Source of the DNA: CBDAPI01 sp965248635
GTDB lineage: Bacteria; Acidobacteriota; UBA6911; RPQK01; CBDAPI01
DNA: 64,000 bases
NCBI GenBank assembly: GCA_965248635.1
Contig: OZ252114.1
Location: 2,232,001 to 2,296,000, forward strand
Direction of reading: 5' to 3'
Part shown: positions 62,887 through 64,000 of the stretch, piece after piece
How the letters are laid out: each line of letters begins with the position of its first letter
How positions within the stretch are numbered: position 1 is the stretch's first letter
Notes under the pieces: model-generated
The model's input: only the letters and a program-made list of their open reading frames with translations
Told to the model about the DNA's origin: nothing
The model's database searches: none
Position numbers and translations under genes: made by a program

Positions 62887-63567
62887 ATGTATGTCGGCAT
62901 CTGCAGGTCCGGACGATTTCTGTTGCCAGCCCTGTTGCTGGCTCCGGTGACCGCTGCGATTGCCCAGACGGAAGCAACCGAAGAGACAGTCGAGCGCTTG
63001 TTTGCAACGCCGGCATCGGCATTCGACCCCGCGCTGCCGGCCGAGCCGTTCGGGACCTGGTTCGACGAAGTCTTGCCGAAACGATCCGGCAGGTTCTTCG
63101 AAATCACGCAATGTGCCTCGGAAAAGGAAGGCAACCATCCCCGCAACTGTCTCGCGATCGAGGTGAATATCGTCAGCCGTAACCGCCAACTGCGCCTGAT
63201 CTTCGAGCGCGACAGCCAGGCCTTTCGCGGCGGCTTCATGTCGGCTTCCCAGCTAGAGGGGAAGTTCGCAATCAAGTCGCTGGCAGCGCTGCCCAAATTG
63301 TTGAAACGCGCTATGCGGCCCTTTCCCCTCGCATGTCCTCAAAACGCGAAACGGAAACTGCGCGAAAGCTACGCCGGGCTATTCGAATGGTGCGAGGACT
63401 CCGATGGCATCCGCCAGGGGCCGGCACGGGCGTGGTTCAGCACGGGCATTTATCTGTTGTATCGCGGCCAGTACGCGGATGACGAAAAAATCGGCGACTG
63501 GATCGAATGCGACCGCTTCGAGCGCTGCGCGTTCAACACCTACGAAAACGTTCAGAGAGAGCCATGA
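62887..63567 (+). CDS. Exported protein with MORN-like C-terminus
   Basis: A 226-aa protein with a signal peptide (SGRFLLPALLLAPVTAAIAQ). The middle contains the Cys pair QCASEKEGNHPRNCLAIEV. The C-terminal part (EWCEDSDGIRQGPARAWFST, LLYRGQYADDEKIGDWIEC) resembles the MORN/YwqK-type repeat seen in some antitoxin-like proteins. Both function and partner are unknown. Codon use appears richer in CGC/GCG and AAA than nearby genes, suggesting a different origin. Confidence 0.6.
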   Translation: MYVGICRSGRFLLPALLLAPVTAAIAQTEATEETVERLFATPASAFDPALPAEPFGTWFDEVLPKRSGRFFEITQCASEKEGNHPRNCLAIEVNIVSRNRQLRLIFERDSQAFRGGFMSASQLEGKFAIKSLAALPKLLKRAMRPFPLACPQNAKRKLRESYAGLFEWCEDSDGIRQGPARAWFSTGIYLLYRGQYADDEKIGDWIECDRFERCAFNTYENVQREP

Positions 63568-63712
63568 ATCAGCACCGTTGCGTTGCCTTTTTGCCACTTC
63601 GCTCTCAGAGGCCGTAGACCTCCTCGTGGTCCGCAAAAATCCGATCCAGTGCGATTCTACCTGGCATTTTCGTCTCGCTGCCTTCACGCTTCTGAAATGG
63701 ACCTGCTGCCTC

Positions 63713-64000
63713 ATGATCCTCCTCGTTCAGGCTCTCAGTCTGGTAACCTTCACACGGTTCCACCGGACGACCGTGCTACGGCTGGCCGTGCTCCGTCAGC
63801 AGCTCGCTGTCTACAAGCGCAGCGTGAAGAAGCCGAGATTGAAAAACAGAGATCGGCTGTTCTGGTTCGTCGTCTTAAGGGTGTGGAAAGATTGTCGGTC
63901 TGAGTGGATCCTGGTCAAACCCCTAACAGTGATCCGATGGAGGAAGCGGAAGTTTCGGGAGTTCTGGCGGAAGAACTCAGGAAGCGCGATCGAGAGGCCA
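63713..64000 (+). CDS. Integrase-core transposase, N-terminal part (runs off the window)
   Basis: The frame from ATG 63713 is open to the window end. LRLAVLRQQLAVYKRSVKKP, DRLFWFVVLRVW and WILVKPLTVIRWRKRKFREFW match the N-terminal region of IS481/rve-type transposases (LRHQLAVL, RLFWVLLSRLW, VKPETVIRWH-x-GFRLFW). The catalytic DDE core lies beyond the window. The frame may extend a little upstream. Another mobile element at the right border. Confidence 0.75.
   Translation, partial: MILLVQALSLVTFTRFHRTTVLRLAVLRQQLAVYKRSVKKPRLKNRDRLFWFVVLRVWKDCRSEWILVKPLTVIRWRKRKFREFWRKNSGSAIERP

Noticed and set aside
1..64000. CRISPR array or cas genes
   Set aside because: No regularly spaced repeat with unique spacers was seen; the only tandem repeats are heptamers.

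Overview
The window looks like chromosomal DNA of a GC-rich, Gram-negative heterotroph, most likely an Acidobacteriota member. Supporting features are a VWFA-related protein of the acidobacterial type, a CRTAC1-like (VCBS plus ASPIC/UnbV) gene paired with a TPR gene, exported Gfo/Idh and hydroxyacid dehydrogenases, a TonB-dependent receptor and abundant IS110, IS1595, IS1380 and ISAzo13-type elements. The phylum is inferred from gene content; there is no rRNA here.

Layout. 1-5.7 kb: a frameshifted membrane glycosyltransferase, an M20 amidohydrolase plus aldo/keto-reductase-like pair, and a tandem pair of double-[4Fe-4S] QueG/reductive-dehalogenase-like proteins (first copy dead). 5.7-12.5 kb: acyl-CoA catabolism (two AMP-forming acyl-CoA ligases, two enoyl-CoA hydratases, a ferredoxin) interrupted by an IS110 element. 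12.5-18.6 kb: a truncated membrane protein, a foldback MITE, msrA, and an amidase gene split by an IS1595-type transposon carrying passenger genes and a tRNA gene. 18.6-25.6 kb: an SLC13/TrkA-C transporter, a truncated VWFA protein, a four-gene sugar-acid operon (enolase-superfamily dehydratase, RraA-like aldolase, 6PGDH-like dehydrogenase, truncated SDR) and an S9 peptidase pseudogene. 25.6-37 kb: IsdG-like monooxygenase, Gfo/Idh, cupin, MltF-like lytic transglycosylase, IS1380, a Fur-box-controlled TonB receptor, cupin, RRM protein and TypA/BipA. 37-44.5 kb: a CRTAC1/TPR operon destroyed by an ISAzo13 element and two nonsense codons, then a coiled-coil protein. 44.7-58.4 kb: DUF4143 ATPase, RemA-like protein, VapBC, lipoprotein metallo-beta-lactamase, SpoIIE phosphatase, PQQ-like propeller, exported D-2-hydroxyacid dehydrogenase and a HAAT (liv) ABC transporter with a substrate-binding/permease fusion. 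58.4-64 kb: cytochrome c plus PQQ dehydrogenase, GIY-YIG-like and PilZ proteins, an exported MORN-like protein and the start of an integrase-core transposase.

The region is eroding: about nine genes are broken by frameshifts, nonsense codons, IS insertions or repeat insertions. Several repeat families coexist: (i) a hairpin family with a conserved 28-nt core and arms that vary between copies yet stay self-complementary; (ii) heptamer tandem repeats of the form GTTSNNN; (iii) REP-like palindromes GGGGACAG-N6-CTGTCCCC; (iv) a 276-bp foldback MITE.

The most unusual items are a class II tRNA with a leucine-type body but an alanine (UGC) anticodon inside the IS1595-type transposon, and the conserved-core hairpin family. 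One copy of that family has replaced the C-terminus of the VWFA gene.
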